Shown: positions 40,626-49,900 of the stretch, piece after piece | How positions within the stretch are numbered: position 1 is the first letter of the stretch | Layout: every line of letters begins with the position of its first letter | Notes under the pieces: model-generated | Database searches by the model: none | Seen by the model: the letters and a program-made list of their open reading frames with translations, nothing else | What the model was told of the DNA's origin: nothing | Assembly: GCF_009363075.1 (NCBI RefSeq) | Contig: NZ_CP045293.1 | Location: forward strand, 3,658,001 to 3,722,000 | DNA from: Paenibacillus guangzhouensis | Lineage (GTDB): Bacteria; Bacillota; Bacilli; Paenibacillales; Paenibacillaceae | Direction: 5' to 3' | Length of the DNA stretch: 64,000 nt | Made by a program: the position numbers and the translations under genes

Positions 40626-43625
40626 ATGAAGAACATCTTACACATTTATAAAACGGATCTTCGCAACATTATTACAAATCCTGCTGCAATTATTGTTATT
40701 TTAGCAGTAGTGATCCTGCCCTCCCTATATGCATGGTTCAACATTCTCCCATCATGGGATCCGTACTCCAATACGAAGGATGTATCGGTTGCGGTTGCGA
40801 ACTTGGATAAAGGTACCAAGGTAGAAGGCAAGGATCTTGATGTTGGGGCAAAGGTTATCGAACAGTTAAAGGAAAATGAGAAGTTAGGCTGGAGATTTGT
40901 TACGAAGGATGAGGCAATCAAAGGGGTTAATCATGGTGATTATTATGCAGCCATTATTATCCCAGAGGATTTCTCTGAGAAGATCTCTTCCGTCATCTCT
41001 GATCATCCGGAGAAGGCACAGCTTGATTATTATATCAATGAAAAGATTAACGCGATCTCGCCGAAGGTCGCTGGGGCAGGAGCCTCGACGCTGGTGTCGA
41101 ACATTAGCAGCAACTTCGTAGAAACGGCGAACAAAGCGATATTCGATATTTTCAATGATGTCGGCCTTCAGCTTGAAACGAATGAGCCGGACATTAAGAA
41201 GCTAAGAGATAACATCTTCAAATTGGATGAGAAGCTGCCGGAGATCGAGAAGCTGATGAAGACAGGCCAAGTCGATATTATCAAGGCGAAGGACTTCATT
41301 AGCAAGGCAGAGTCTGCCATCCATGTCATCAAGCGCTACGAGAACCGACCGGATTCGGTAATTACAGATGCAGAGAATTTGCTCGATAAGGGCAGTGATT
41401 CTTTTCATAAGGAAGTACCCGTTGTCAAAGACAATCTGCGGAAGCTTCAGGGTGCCGTAACGGATACATCGAAGGTCGTGGAGAATATCATGAACTCTGA
41501 CTTTGATCTTGGCAAGGTAGAGACAGAGCTGGCCAAGAAGAGCGTCGAAGTGGAGTCAGGGATGAATTCCTTACAGCGTCTCATTACGACAGTTGAAGAT
41601 GTAGATCGGAATTTGAAGAATAATGGTCTGTTCGATAATGTGCTCACGTCCTTGAATGATGCGAAACGGGGCGCGGAGGATCTGAAGACGCGTCTGGATG
41701 AAGCACAAAAAACAATTGAGTCTGCAAAATCGATTGCGGATGATAAGCTGAGGGATATTCGCAATAAGGCAATCGAAGTCAACTCGATTCTGGATAAAGC
41801 CAGAACAAGCTTGAATACACAGATTGCACCGACAGTATCAAAGGCGTTCGATGATGCAGAACGATTAGGCAAGACGTACCGAGAGCATCTCGGTCAGCTG
41901 CAAGAAAAGATTGATCGCGTCAACAAGCTTATTCAGGGTAGTGAGACAGATGCGTCACTAACCGAAAAGCTGAATGCAGCTGTCGAGGATATGACGAATC
42001 AGTTGAAGCTCACATTAGGCTCCTTAGAGAAGTATAAGGATCAGCTGAATAAGCTGGCCCAAGTGACAGGTATAGACACTGATCTGTTGATTGCTCAATT
42101 GAAGGGTATGGAGACGAAGCTCACACTGCTGCAGGAGCGATTGGCTGGCGGCAAACAGATTGGCGCAGAAGCGGCAGCAAGAGCAAGTGAGGTCGTTGCT
42201 CAGCTCATTAGCGATTATGATAATGGAATTAAACCAAGATTCCATACGATCCGCGGGGATATGGAGGCATTGAATCGTGATGCTTTAAAGATGATCGATA
42301 AGATGCAGGCAAGCACTAACAATGTCATCGCAATGACAGATAAGATCATGAACCGGAATACGGCGAACAAGGTAATTGATCAAATCAATAATGCACAGAA
42401 GCACATCAGTAACGGTCAGAATCTAGCAGATAAGCTTATCACCGCCACCGAGAAAATGAAGCAAACGGTAGATGATGGTGCGATTACAGACATTGTCGAT
42501 AGTATGTACAAGGTAAAAGGGAAACTGGCCGATTTGTCGGATATGCTGAAGCGTGCAAGTGAAGCGGCCGGCAAGGCGAATCAACCGACGAAGGATGCGC
42601 TGCAAAAGATATATGATGCCACGAAGGATACGAGCGCGTCAATCGATAGCGTAATCGGGAAGATCGATTCGGATGTTGTCCCTGCCTTCGACAAGGGTGT
42701 CATAGATTCCCGCAAAGGCTTGGACTTCATCAAGAATGTGAAAAAAGAAGTATTCTCAATGATTCCAGAAGTCGAGGCAACACTCGCTGATGTGAAGAGC
42801 AAGATTCACACTGGGGACGAGGGACTGGATGAATTCAGTGATAAGTTCCCAGAAATCAAAAAGAAAGTGAAAGACATTGCATCCAAAATCCGCGAATTGG
42901 AAGCGAAAGGTGATATGGATCAAGTCATTGATTTGCTTCGTAAGGATGCGGCTAAGGAAAGCCAGTTCTTCGCGGAGCCGGTATTGCTTAATCAGCATGA
43001 ACTGTTCCCTGTACCGAACTACGGTTCAGCGATGTCACCATTCTTCACGACATTGGCATTGTGGGTCGGCGGCTTGCTGCTCATCTCCATGCTGATTGTA
43101 GACATCGAGAACAAACATGACTATAAGAGCTACCAAGTGTACTTCGGACGTTGGCTGACCTTTGTGACGATCGGTATAAGTCAGAGTATGATCGTGACAC
43201 TGGGTGACATGTTCCTGCTCAAAACATATGTCGTTCACAAGTTCTGGTTCTTCGCGTTCGGGATTTTCATCAGTATCATATTCGTCAGCATCGTCTATAC
43301 GTTGGTATCGGTATTCGGTAATGTAGGTAAGGCGTTGTCCATTGTATTGCTTGTGTTCCAATTGGCGGCCTCTGGTGGTACATTCCCGATTCAAATGACG
43401 CCGAAGTTCTTCCAGCAGCTGAACCCGTTCCTGCCGTTCACACATGCGATAGGCATTATGCGTGAGGCAGTGGGGGGAATACTATGGGATGTTGTGACGA
43501 AGCATGTACTTATCCTGTTGATCTATATCGGAATTGCCTTTGTACTTGGTATAGGCTTGAAGAAGACAATTAATAAGAACAGCGATAAGTTCTTGAAGAA
43601 AGCGAAGCAAAGTAAGCTGTTGTAG
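40626..43625 (+). CDS. yhgE: YhgE/Pip-family membrane protein
   Basis: A 999-residue protein with the YhgE/Pip N-terminal signature (LPSLYAWFNILPSWDPYSNTKDVSVAVANLDKG) after the first membrane helix, a very long extracellular helical coiled-coil region (about 200-760), and five or six C-terminal membrane helices of the ABC-2 permease type (FFTTLALWVGGLLLISML to the end). Homologues are the phage-infection protein of lactococci and the YhgE component of ESX/type VII-like systems. No type VII genes are nearby. The TetR-yhgE pairing is a known arrangement in Bacilli. Function here is unassigned. Confidence 0.92.
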   Translation: MKNILHIYKTDLRNIITNPAAIIVILAVVILPSLYAWFNILPSWDPYSNTKDVSVAVANLDKGTKVEGKDLDVGAKVIEQLKENEKLGWRFVTKDEAIKGVNHGDYYAAIIIPEDFSEKISSVISDHPEKAQLDYYINEKINAISPKVAGAGASTLVSNISSNFVETANKAIFDIFNDVGLQLETNEPDIKKLRDNIFKLDEKLPEIEKLMKTGQVDIIKAKDFISKAESAIHVIKRYENRPDSVITDAENLLDKGSDSFHKEVPVVKDNLRKLQGAVTDTSKVVENIMNSDFDLGKVETELAKKSVEVESGMNSLQRLITTVEDVDRNLKNNGLFDNVLTSLNDAKRGAEDLKTRLDEAQKTIESAKSIADDKLRDIRNKAIEVNSILDKARTSLNTQIAPTVSKAFDDAERLGKTYREHLGQLQEKIDRVNKLIQGSETDASLTEKLNAAVEDMTNQLKLTLGSLEKYKDQLNKLAQVTGIDTDLLIAQLKGMETKLTLLQERLAGGKQIGAEAAARASEVVAQLISDYDNGIKPRFHTIRGDMEALNRDALKMIDKMQASTNNVIAMTDKIMNRNTANKVIDQINNAQKHISNGQNLADKLITATEKMKQTVDDGAITDIVDSMYKVKGKLADLSDMLKRASEAAGKANQPTKDALQKIYDATKDTSASIDSVIGKIDSDVVPAFDKGVIDSRKGLDFIKNVKKEVFSMIPEVEATLADVKSKIHTGDEGLDEFSDKFPEIKKKVKDIASKIRELEAKGDMDQVIDLLRKDAAKESQFFAEPVLLNQHELFPVPNYGSAMSPFFTTLALWVGGLLLISMLIVDIENKHDYKSYQVYFGRWLTFVTIGISQSMIVTLGDMFLLKTYVVHKFWFFAFGIFISIIFVSIVYTLVSVFGNVGKALSIVLLVFQLAASGGTFPIQMTPKFFQQLNPFLPFTHAIGIMREAVGGILWDVVTKHVLILLIYIGIAFVLGIGLKKTINKNSDKFLKKAKQSKLL

Positions 43626-43688
43626 GTTTGTAGATTTGCATGAAGATAATAATAGCGTATTATGCAATCATCATATGGGTTATATAAA

Positions 43689-43755
43689 AAATCGCTGCCT
43701 GGATTATCAGGCAGCGATTTAGACTGTCGACAAAGTACCGTCGATAGTCTTTTTT
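43689..43755 (+). terminator. tandem terminator hairpins after yhgE
   Basis: The first hairpin is a perfect 13-bp stem (AAATCGCTGCCTG with its complement). The second (43721-43750) has AGACTGTCGA against TCGATAGTCT with one G-U pair, followed by TTTTT. Confidence 0.85.
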
Positions 43756-43812
43756 ATGTCTCTTTGGTTTAGCAAATCACCGCGTTACGCTATAAATTCA
43801 ACGCATAACGTC

Positions 43813-44262
43813 TTACTCCATATAGTTACACAAACCGCGCTCCAACACATTGGTCCAACTGTTATTGTGTCTATTCGCTCCTTGGATCGTAGTGAAATCG
43901 GTATGTAGCATGACCAATTCCGTCTTACCATCTTTATCTATAAAATCAATCGTAACGAGCGTCTCCTCCGGATTGTCTCCTTCATTTACCCATTTCCAAG
44001 TGAACGATAACCTTTCATTCGGAACGATGTCCACATATCGGCCTTCTAGAATATGAATCGTACCGTGCGGAGAGGCCATTTGGAAACGGTACATTCCTCC
44101 AACGACAACATCCATTCGTTCAACGGTTGTCGTAAAGCCAGTGATTCCCCACCATTGTTTCAGTTGCTCTACCTTCGTCCATGCCTGGAACACTTTGTCC
44201 TTGCTCGCATTGTATACACGATGAAGCGTAAGCTGATATTTCCCATCCAACATCGTTATCAT
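43813..44262 (-). CDS. SRPBCC (AHSA1-like) domain protein
   Basis: A 149-residue START/Bet v1-like protein of the AHSA1 group: LHRVYNASKDKVFQAWTKVEQLKQWWG at the start, YRFQM, GRYVDIVPNERLSFTWKW, and NNSWTNVLERGLCNYM at the end. Such proteins bind hydrophobic ligands and are usually cotranscribed with an ArsR-type regulator, as here with a 14-bp gap. GGAGG lies 8 bp before the ATG. Physiological ligand unknown. Confidence 0.9.
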   Translation of the reverse strand: MITMLDGKYQLTLHRVYNASKDKVFQAWTKVEQLKQWWGITGFTTTVERMDVVVGGMYRFQMASPHGTIHILEGRYVDIVPNERLSFTWKWVNEGDNPEETLVTIDFIDKDGKTELVMLHTDFTTIQGANRHNNSWTNVLERGLCNYME

Positions 44263-44276
44263 TCATGGTGCCTCCG

Positions 44277-44615
44277 TTAATGGTCTTCAGATTGTTGATC
44301 CAAAAATTGATCTAGGTTGTCCAATTGCGTCGTCCAGAACTTTCTCACGTCCATCAACCACGCATGAGCGTTGTCCATCGTCTTTGGATTCAAAACGTAA
44401 TAGCGATATGTCCCTTCCTTTCGCACAGAGACTAGACCTGCTTTTTCTAACACGCGCAAGTGCTTGGAGATGGCTGGCAGTGTCATTTCAAAAGGTTCAG
44501 CCAATTTCATAACGGTCATCTCACCGAGCGCCAGACGCCTTATCATTTCTCGTCTCGTCGGATCCGACAACACATGGAAGACATCGTTCAACATTTCATT
44601 GTTATATTTAACCAT
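44277..44615 (-). CDS. ArsR-family regulator, probably leaderless
   Basis: A 112-residue winged-helix repressor: VFHVLSDPTRREMIRRLALGEMTVMKLAEPFEMTLPAISKHLRVLEKAGLVSVRKEGTYRYY. No metal-binding CxC motif is visible in the HTH, so it is of the PadR/Aha1-linked SdpR-like type rather than a metal sensor. A promoter TTGACA, 16 bp, TATACT ends 8 bp before the chosen ATG, and no ribosome site exists, so the message is probably leaderless. It forms an operon with the SRPBCC gene, which it probably represses. Confidence 0.88.
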   Translation of the reverse strand: MVKYNNEMLNDVFHVLSDPTRREMIRRLALGEMTVMKLAEPFEMTLPAISKHLRVLEKAGLVSVRKEGTYRYYVLNPKTMDNAHAWLMDVRKFWTTQLDNLDQFLDQQSEDH

Positions 44616-44622
44616 ATGTTTA

Positions 44623-44650
44623 AGTATAGGTGGATTTGAACGATTGTCAA
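44623..44650 (-). promoter_or_regulatory. promoter of arsR-SRPBCC operon
   Basis: Consensus -35 TTGACA (44650-44645), 16-bp spacer, -10 TATACT (44628-44623). The expected transcription start coincides with the ATG at 44615. Confidence 0.75.
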
Positions 44651-44736
44651 GCGCTCTCCTTTTCATGCAAAAAGAGCCTGGAGAGTTCCAGGGCTAGATA
44701 CCTAAGCCTCTTCCGGCTCTCTTGCTTATTGATGCT

Positions 44737-45378
44737 TTAGAAGGTCAAGGCAACTTCCCGAGCTTGCTGGATGGCCTTCTCTTTAATCGTTGATGCTTGA
44801 TCCGGAGCAGCAGCCATCCCTTCCACATAGATGCTCTCGAAGCTAGGCACATCAAAGAACGCCATAATTACCTTCAAATAACGATTCCCCATTTCCATCT
44901 CTGCCAGAGGCGATCCTGGCGACAATACACTTCCGCTGGCTTGAATGTGAACCGCTTTTTTATCGCGAAGGAGACCCACCCGTCCTTTCTTAGGAAGATA
45001 TTGGAATGTTTTGCCTGCGACACAGATCGAATCAATGTATGCCTTCATCACGGGCGGAAATGAAAAATTCCATATCGGATTGACAAAAATATATTTGTCC
45101 GCGCTGACAAATTGATCGACAAGTTCACCCAGACGACTCACTTTGTCCTTCTCCTCTTTTTTCAATTGCTCATACGCAGTGCCTGTTCCAAGCTTACCCC
45201 AGCCGCTAAATACATCGGCATCTAGATGTGGAATATCCATTTTATAAAGATCAAGATGAATCACTTCATCTTTCGGATTTGCAGAGCGATAAGCCTGAAC
45301 AAATTGTTGTCCTACAGCCATGCTATAAGAGGTTTCAGGATCATTCGGATTGGCTGTGATATACAATACCGTTGTCAT
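44737..45378 (-). CDS. azoR: FMN-dependent NADH azoreductase
   Basis: A 213-residue flavodoxin-fold enzyme of the AzoR family that reduces azo compounds and quinones with NADH. The N-terminal [22 protein letters not shown] binds FMN phosphate; [28 protein letters not shown] and [12 protein letters not shown] are family blocks. It is likely for quinone detoxification. AAGGCAGG precedes the ATG. A consensus promoter and a palindrome lie upstream. Confidence 0.92.
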   Translation of the reverse strand: MTTVLYITANPNDPETSYSMAVGQQFVQAYRSANPKDEVIHLDLYKMDIPHLDADVFSGWGKLGTGTAYEQLKKEEKDKVSRLGELVDQFVSADKYIFVNPIWNFSFPPVMKAYIDSICVAGKTFQYLPKKGRVGLLRDKKAVHIQASGSVLSPGSPLAEMEMGNRYLKVIMAFFDVPSFESIYVEGMAAAPDQASTIKEKAIQQAREVALTF

Positions 45379-45412
45379 CGATATTACCTGCCTTCGTATT
45401 GGATTTATTATT

Positions 45413-45471
45413 TAACCAATTGGTTATTTAACTTTATGGTTAAATATAGGATTATTTTATCGTATTGTCAA
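45413..45471 (-). promoter_or_regulatory. azoR promoter and operator
   Basis: TTGACA (45471-45466), 17 bp, TATATT (45448-45443), then the perfect 14-bp palindrome TAACCAATTGGTTA (45413-45426) just downstream of the expected start site. A second GGTTAA half-site lies at about 45437. Likely target of a repressor not encoded nearby. Confidence 0.65.
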
Positions 45472-45481
45472 GCGAAAATAC

Positions 45482-45513
45482 AAAAAACCCCACCAGCCGC
45501 AGCTCATGGGGTT
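45482..45513 (-). terminator. terminator of yitT
   Basis: AACCCCA pairs with TGGGGTT, with a run of A on the plus strand giving T on the message. Confidence 0.75.
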
Positions 45514-45523
45514 ATAACATGAA

Positions 45524-46369
45524 TTATTTCGAAATATCTAAGAATCCTTCACCAAATACGTCGCGTACATCATGAATCGTAATAAATGCATCTTTATCCG
45601 TTGCCCGAACAATTTTCTTCAGCGTGGAAACTTCCTGTTTGCTGATGACGATATACAGAACTTCCTTGGGTGTCTTCGTGTAGTAACCATGACCAGACAG
45701 AACCGTCACGCCTCGATCCATGACAACGTTAACCTGTTCCGCAATTTTATCCTGCTCATTGGAGATGATCGTTACAGCCTTCTTCGGATTCAGCCCTTCA
45801 ATAATGAACTCCATCACCTTCGTCCCTACGAAGAGCAAGACGATCGTGAACATCAGCTTCTCGGCGCCAATAATGAAGTATGACGAGAAGGCCACGATCA
45901 GATCAAAGAATAATAGCGCGTAGCTGATGCTCCAGTCCAAATACTTATGCGCAATTCTTGCAAGGATCACCGTCCCTGCCGTCGTTCCCCCAACACGAAC
46001 GATTAAGCCGATCCCCACACCAGCGAAGACTCCACCGAAGATCGCATTAATCATCGGTTCATTCGAAGCGATGCTCCAACTTTCCGTTAAGTGCAGGAAG
46101 AGGGAGTTGAAGAGGACGGCGATGATCGTGTAATACGTCGTCGTCTTGTCTAAGAATTTATAACCGATAACGAGCAATATGGCATTAAATATTAAATTCA
46201 CGAGTCCGGGTGACCACTGGAAAAGATAATAGAGAATAATCGTAATCCCCGTGACGCCCCCCTCACCGAGTTCATTCGGGATGACGAACAGATTCACCGC
46301 TAATGCAAAAATAAAAGCACCGAGCATAATAAATAGAATGTCTGCTAACCTTTTTTTCACCAATTTCAC
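45524..46369 (-). CDS. yitT: YitT-family membrane protein (DUF161/DUF2179)
   Basis: A 281-residue protein: five N-terminal membrane helices with repeated GGVTGI/VGGTTAGTV-like motifs (about 10-200) and a soluble C-terminal DUF2179 domain (about 215-281, VLSGHGYYTKTPKEVLYIVISKQEVSTLKKIVRATDKDAFITIHDVRDVFGEGF). This is the usual layout of the Firmicutes YitT/YpjC family, whose role is not established. The gene is monocistronic. Confidence 0.9.
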   Translation of the reverse strand: MKLVKKRLADILFIMLGAFIFALAVNLFVIPNELGEGGVTGITIILYYLFQWSPGLVNLIFNAILLVIGYKFLDKTTTYYTIIAVLFNSLFLHLTESWSIASNEPMINAIFGGVFAGVGIGLIVRVGGTTAGTVILARIAHKYLDWSISYALLFFDLIVAFSSYFIIGAEKLMFTIVLLFVGTKVMEFIIEGLNPKKAVTIISNEQDKIAEQVNVVMDRGVTVLSGHGYYTKTPKEVLYIVISKQEVSTLKKIVRATDKDAFITIHDVRDVFGEGFLDISK

Positions 46370-46461
46370 CTCATATGATGTCTAAAAATAACATTTCCTG
46401 TCTACAATCCGAATATTATAGCTTAAAACATTTATTTTAGCCAACAACAATCCTGTAACAC

Positions 46462-46492
46462 AAAAAGAGCCACATCCCATTGATGTGACTCT
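46462..46492 (-). terminator. terminator of the small unknown gene
   Basis: AGAG and CACATC pair with GATGTG and CTCT around a short loop. The message continues into a T-run. Confidence 0.75.
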
Positions 46493-46521
46493 ATTACATA
46501 CTTATGCATTGATTGTGTATT

Positions 46522-46767
46522 TTAATGAACACCGGTCAATTGTATGCCTGCGACGACATCTCGAAAACCCGGTTCATTGAAGTGAATGACTTTGATGGTT
46601 CCCGCTTGCTCTAACTCGTACAGCTTGACCTTAATATCGTACTTGCGGCCAATATCCGTACATGACAATGACTCATAAATCTCTGGAAAACAAATGAGAG
46701 CACCATAATCTCGATCCTGCTGATAAGGTAATGTGCTTAACACTTCTAGAATTTGACCATGATTCAT
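46522..46767 (-). CDS. small hypothetical protein, 81 residues
   Basis: I do not recognise this protein. It begins MNHGQILEVLSTLPYQQD and has an alternating helix/strand look with ICFPEIYESLS in the middle and AGTIKVIHFNEPGFRDVVAGIQLT at the end. The mid-part resembles a small winged helix (VKLYELEQAGTIKVI), but this is weak. GAGGGGAA precedes the ATG. It is monocistronic, with its own terminator. Confidence 0.65.
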   Translation of the reverse strand: MNHGQILEVLSTLPYQQDRDYGALICFPEIYESLSCTDIGRKYDIKVKLYELEQAGTIKVIHFNEPGFRDVVAGIQLTGVH

Positions 46768-46865
46768 TTGGAATTCCCCTCTCTGAGTAGAATGCCTTTG
46801 ACATCTATAGTCTAGCACGGACTGGAAACGCTTACAGTGACTTGTGTCATACTCCAGCAAATAAA

Positions 46866-46902
46866 GAGCCAGTCACCTCTTCAACGGAAGAGCGACTGGC
46901 TC
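46866..46902 (-). terminator. terminator of the GH87 gene
   Basis: GAGCCAGTC pairs with GACTGGCTC, with an inner CTCTTC/GAAGAG stem. A T-rich tract follows on the message. Confidence 0.75.
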
Positions 46903-46921
46903 GATTACGGTGGCCGACGTG

Positions 46922-49900
46922 TTATTGGATGACGAGATTAAATCCATTCTGAATGTAATATTTATTTGGATAAGCAATATTGCTGGTTGTTAGATTATTG
47001 AATGTTGCGGCACCGTTCCCCGTATACGTGAAGATTGCAGCGCCAAGATGCGGTCCAGAGAAGCGTGAAGTCGTAATGCCATCAAGACCAGTGCCATTGA
47101 TCGTGATCTGGTTGAACACGATGTTCTGGAATCCGCCTCCATAGCCGAATTGAATCGCGTCACGCTGGCTATTGATAATATCGATGTTCGTGAAGGTCAC
47201 ATTTTTGATCGCGTCATTGGACGCTTCTAGATCGATGGCACCGCGCTCCCCGTTGTAGAGGTCTTTACTCGTACCACTGTTCACGATCGTATTATCCGAG
47301 AATACGATCCCCGTATTGTTCGCGAAATGATAGCCAGGGAAGACCGTATTCATCCGAATGCCAGAGCCGCCTACGCAATCAATAATATAGTTGTGATCCG
47401 CCTTATGCCCGCTTCCACCGAAGAATACGATGCCTCCTGCACGCCAGTTGTTCTCAATCGTGTTATACGAGAAGGTATTGTTGACTCCTTCAGGCGCACC
47501 ATTCGTGTTACTGGTCCAGACTGCTAACGCGTCATCGCCATTATTTCTTAGATTGCTGTTCCGTACAATAGAATTGCTCGTGCCTTGAGCGAAGTTCACG
47601 CCATCCGCCAAGTTATTGCGAATTCGGCTATTCTCAATCGTTAGTCCATTTGCATAAATCGCTGGTGTGTGTGCATAATCGCCCACCCAGAAACCGCACT
47701 CGAAGTGCTCTACCCATACGTCGCGGATCACCGAATTGTTGCCGAAGTTGTCCATGAAGCCTTTGTAGATCGCATTCTGGCCATAACGGGAACGCAAATT
47801 GGAGTTCATGTACACATTGCTGAAATCAAGCTTACCGGAAATGCGAAGCGAGATCCCTCCGCCTGCAGCATTCGGATTCGTAAATTGAATATTCGTATGC
47901 CAGATGCCTGCTCCCGTAATGGTGATGTTATTGATCATATTGCTCGCCGAACCAATCTCCCACATGCTGGACAAATGGAACATACCTGCTGGGATATACA
48001 AGGTTTTGCCCCCAGCAACCGCTGCATTGACAGCAGCCTTGAACGCCGCAAGATCATCCTGCCCGTCATTCGCTACCGCGCCGTAGTCGGTAACGGATAC
48101 GGCATTCGCAGGTCGGGCGATTGCCGTCGGTACAGGCTCGATCTCGAGGAAATCTACACCATATTCCAAGCTGTCTCCATTCGTCTTCTGAATCCGAATC
48201 GTATCACCCGGCTGTAACGCTTGATCCAGCTTAAAATGCACTTCGTCAAAGCGGAATAACGGACGACCGCCGCTAGGCGCATCCGCAGGCATATCGCCAG
48301 AGAAGTACTGCCAATTATAATAGGAGGTTAACGGGATTGTCTTCACCTTCGCACCATTCACATACGCGTCAAGCGAGCCGTTCAGTCCCATACCGTCCGA
48401 GGAATCGGGCATCGTGAATCGCATCGTCACGCCCGCACCTCCTTGCCCTTGTCTGATCGTCCATTGCACGCTCGAGCCATTCGAAGGAAGCGCTGCGTAT
48501 TTCTGTCCGGAAGCTTCCGAGGCCGTTAAGGCTTGATCGAAGGTCGGTGCCGACTTCAATACGGCTCCTCCGCCTAAGGTTGCGTCTTCCGTATCATAGC
48601 GGCTGTACGGCATCACCGCGCCGCGTGCGGCATACACGTTCAAACTCGATGTCGACGTGTTATTACCCTGCTTGATTACGGCTTCGTTCGCATCCACCAT
48701 GGCGGTAGTCGTTACCGAATAGTTGCCGTTCACCGCCGTCCATGTACCCGGAATCGAGACATTAACATTAGCTCCTGCAGCAAGAACGCCGTTGTATGTG
48801 CCGTTCAACGTCTGCAACGTCGCTCCGGCCGTATTCTTCACGACGACGGTTATGCCATGGGCACCGCTTGCGGATGCGAGGTTCCCTTGGTTCTTGAGAT
48901 TCACCGTAAAAGATACCGCTTGATTCGCCATCGGGTTGCTTGGCGTCCAAGACGTCGTGGCGACGAGATCCGATGACCCGATTTGATTCACGACGAGCGG
49001 ATTTGCGCTGGTATAACTGTTGTTCGCTTTATTCGTCTCAATGACGGCGTTATTCTCATTCACTTTAGCCGTTAACGGATAGGTTCCTGCATTTTTGGCG
49101 CCAATCGATACGTTGATATTCGCTGAACCGCCTGCAGCAAGCCCCGCAACCGAAGATGAGCCGAGCAGCGTATCGCCGCTGTAGAAGTTAACGATCGTTG
49201 CCCCAGATGGAGCCGATCCTATGTTGTTCACGGCTGCTGTTAATGTAATATTATCTGTCTCCACCGGATTCGCCGGGGACCATGTCAGGCCAGTAATCGT
49301 CAAATCCGGATTCGCCGCCGGTACGCCAATCACCTGAAACTCAGCCACTTGACCGCCAGTTGAGCCCGAATTCGCCGTAAATTTCAACTGTACATCACTT
49401 GCCGTTGCCGTGACGGGAATTGTCACCGTATTGCCTGTCGCCGGATTGAATGAATACGTCGCGGATGATACGAGGTTCGTGAAGTTGGTTGTATTCTGAT
49501 CATGACCTAGCACTTGCAGCGTCTGCGTACGCGGACCCCATTCTGAAGCTGGATTCAGCTTCAGGACGACCGCTGTAATATCCGCATTGGCACCCAAACT
49601 CACGGTAAGTGTATTCGGATAGGTGTTCGCGTTGCCTTCCCAATACGTCGAAGTATTGCCATCATTCGCATTAGCCGCAACATAGGTCTGCATGACCGAC
49701 GAGGCAGTAATCGGTTTGCCCTGCGCTAGGTTATTGCCGGATACCGCCCCATTTCGTGTGACCGCATTGCTCGCAGCCGACAGATTGCCCGCCGCATCCT
49801 TGGCTCTCACTGTGTAGGTGACGGTTGTTGTAGTCGGTTGATTGTCCGTATAGGTCAACACATTCCCGGCAACACTGCCGATCAGCGTACTGTCTAGATA

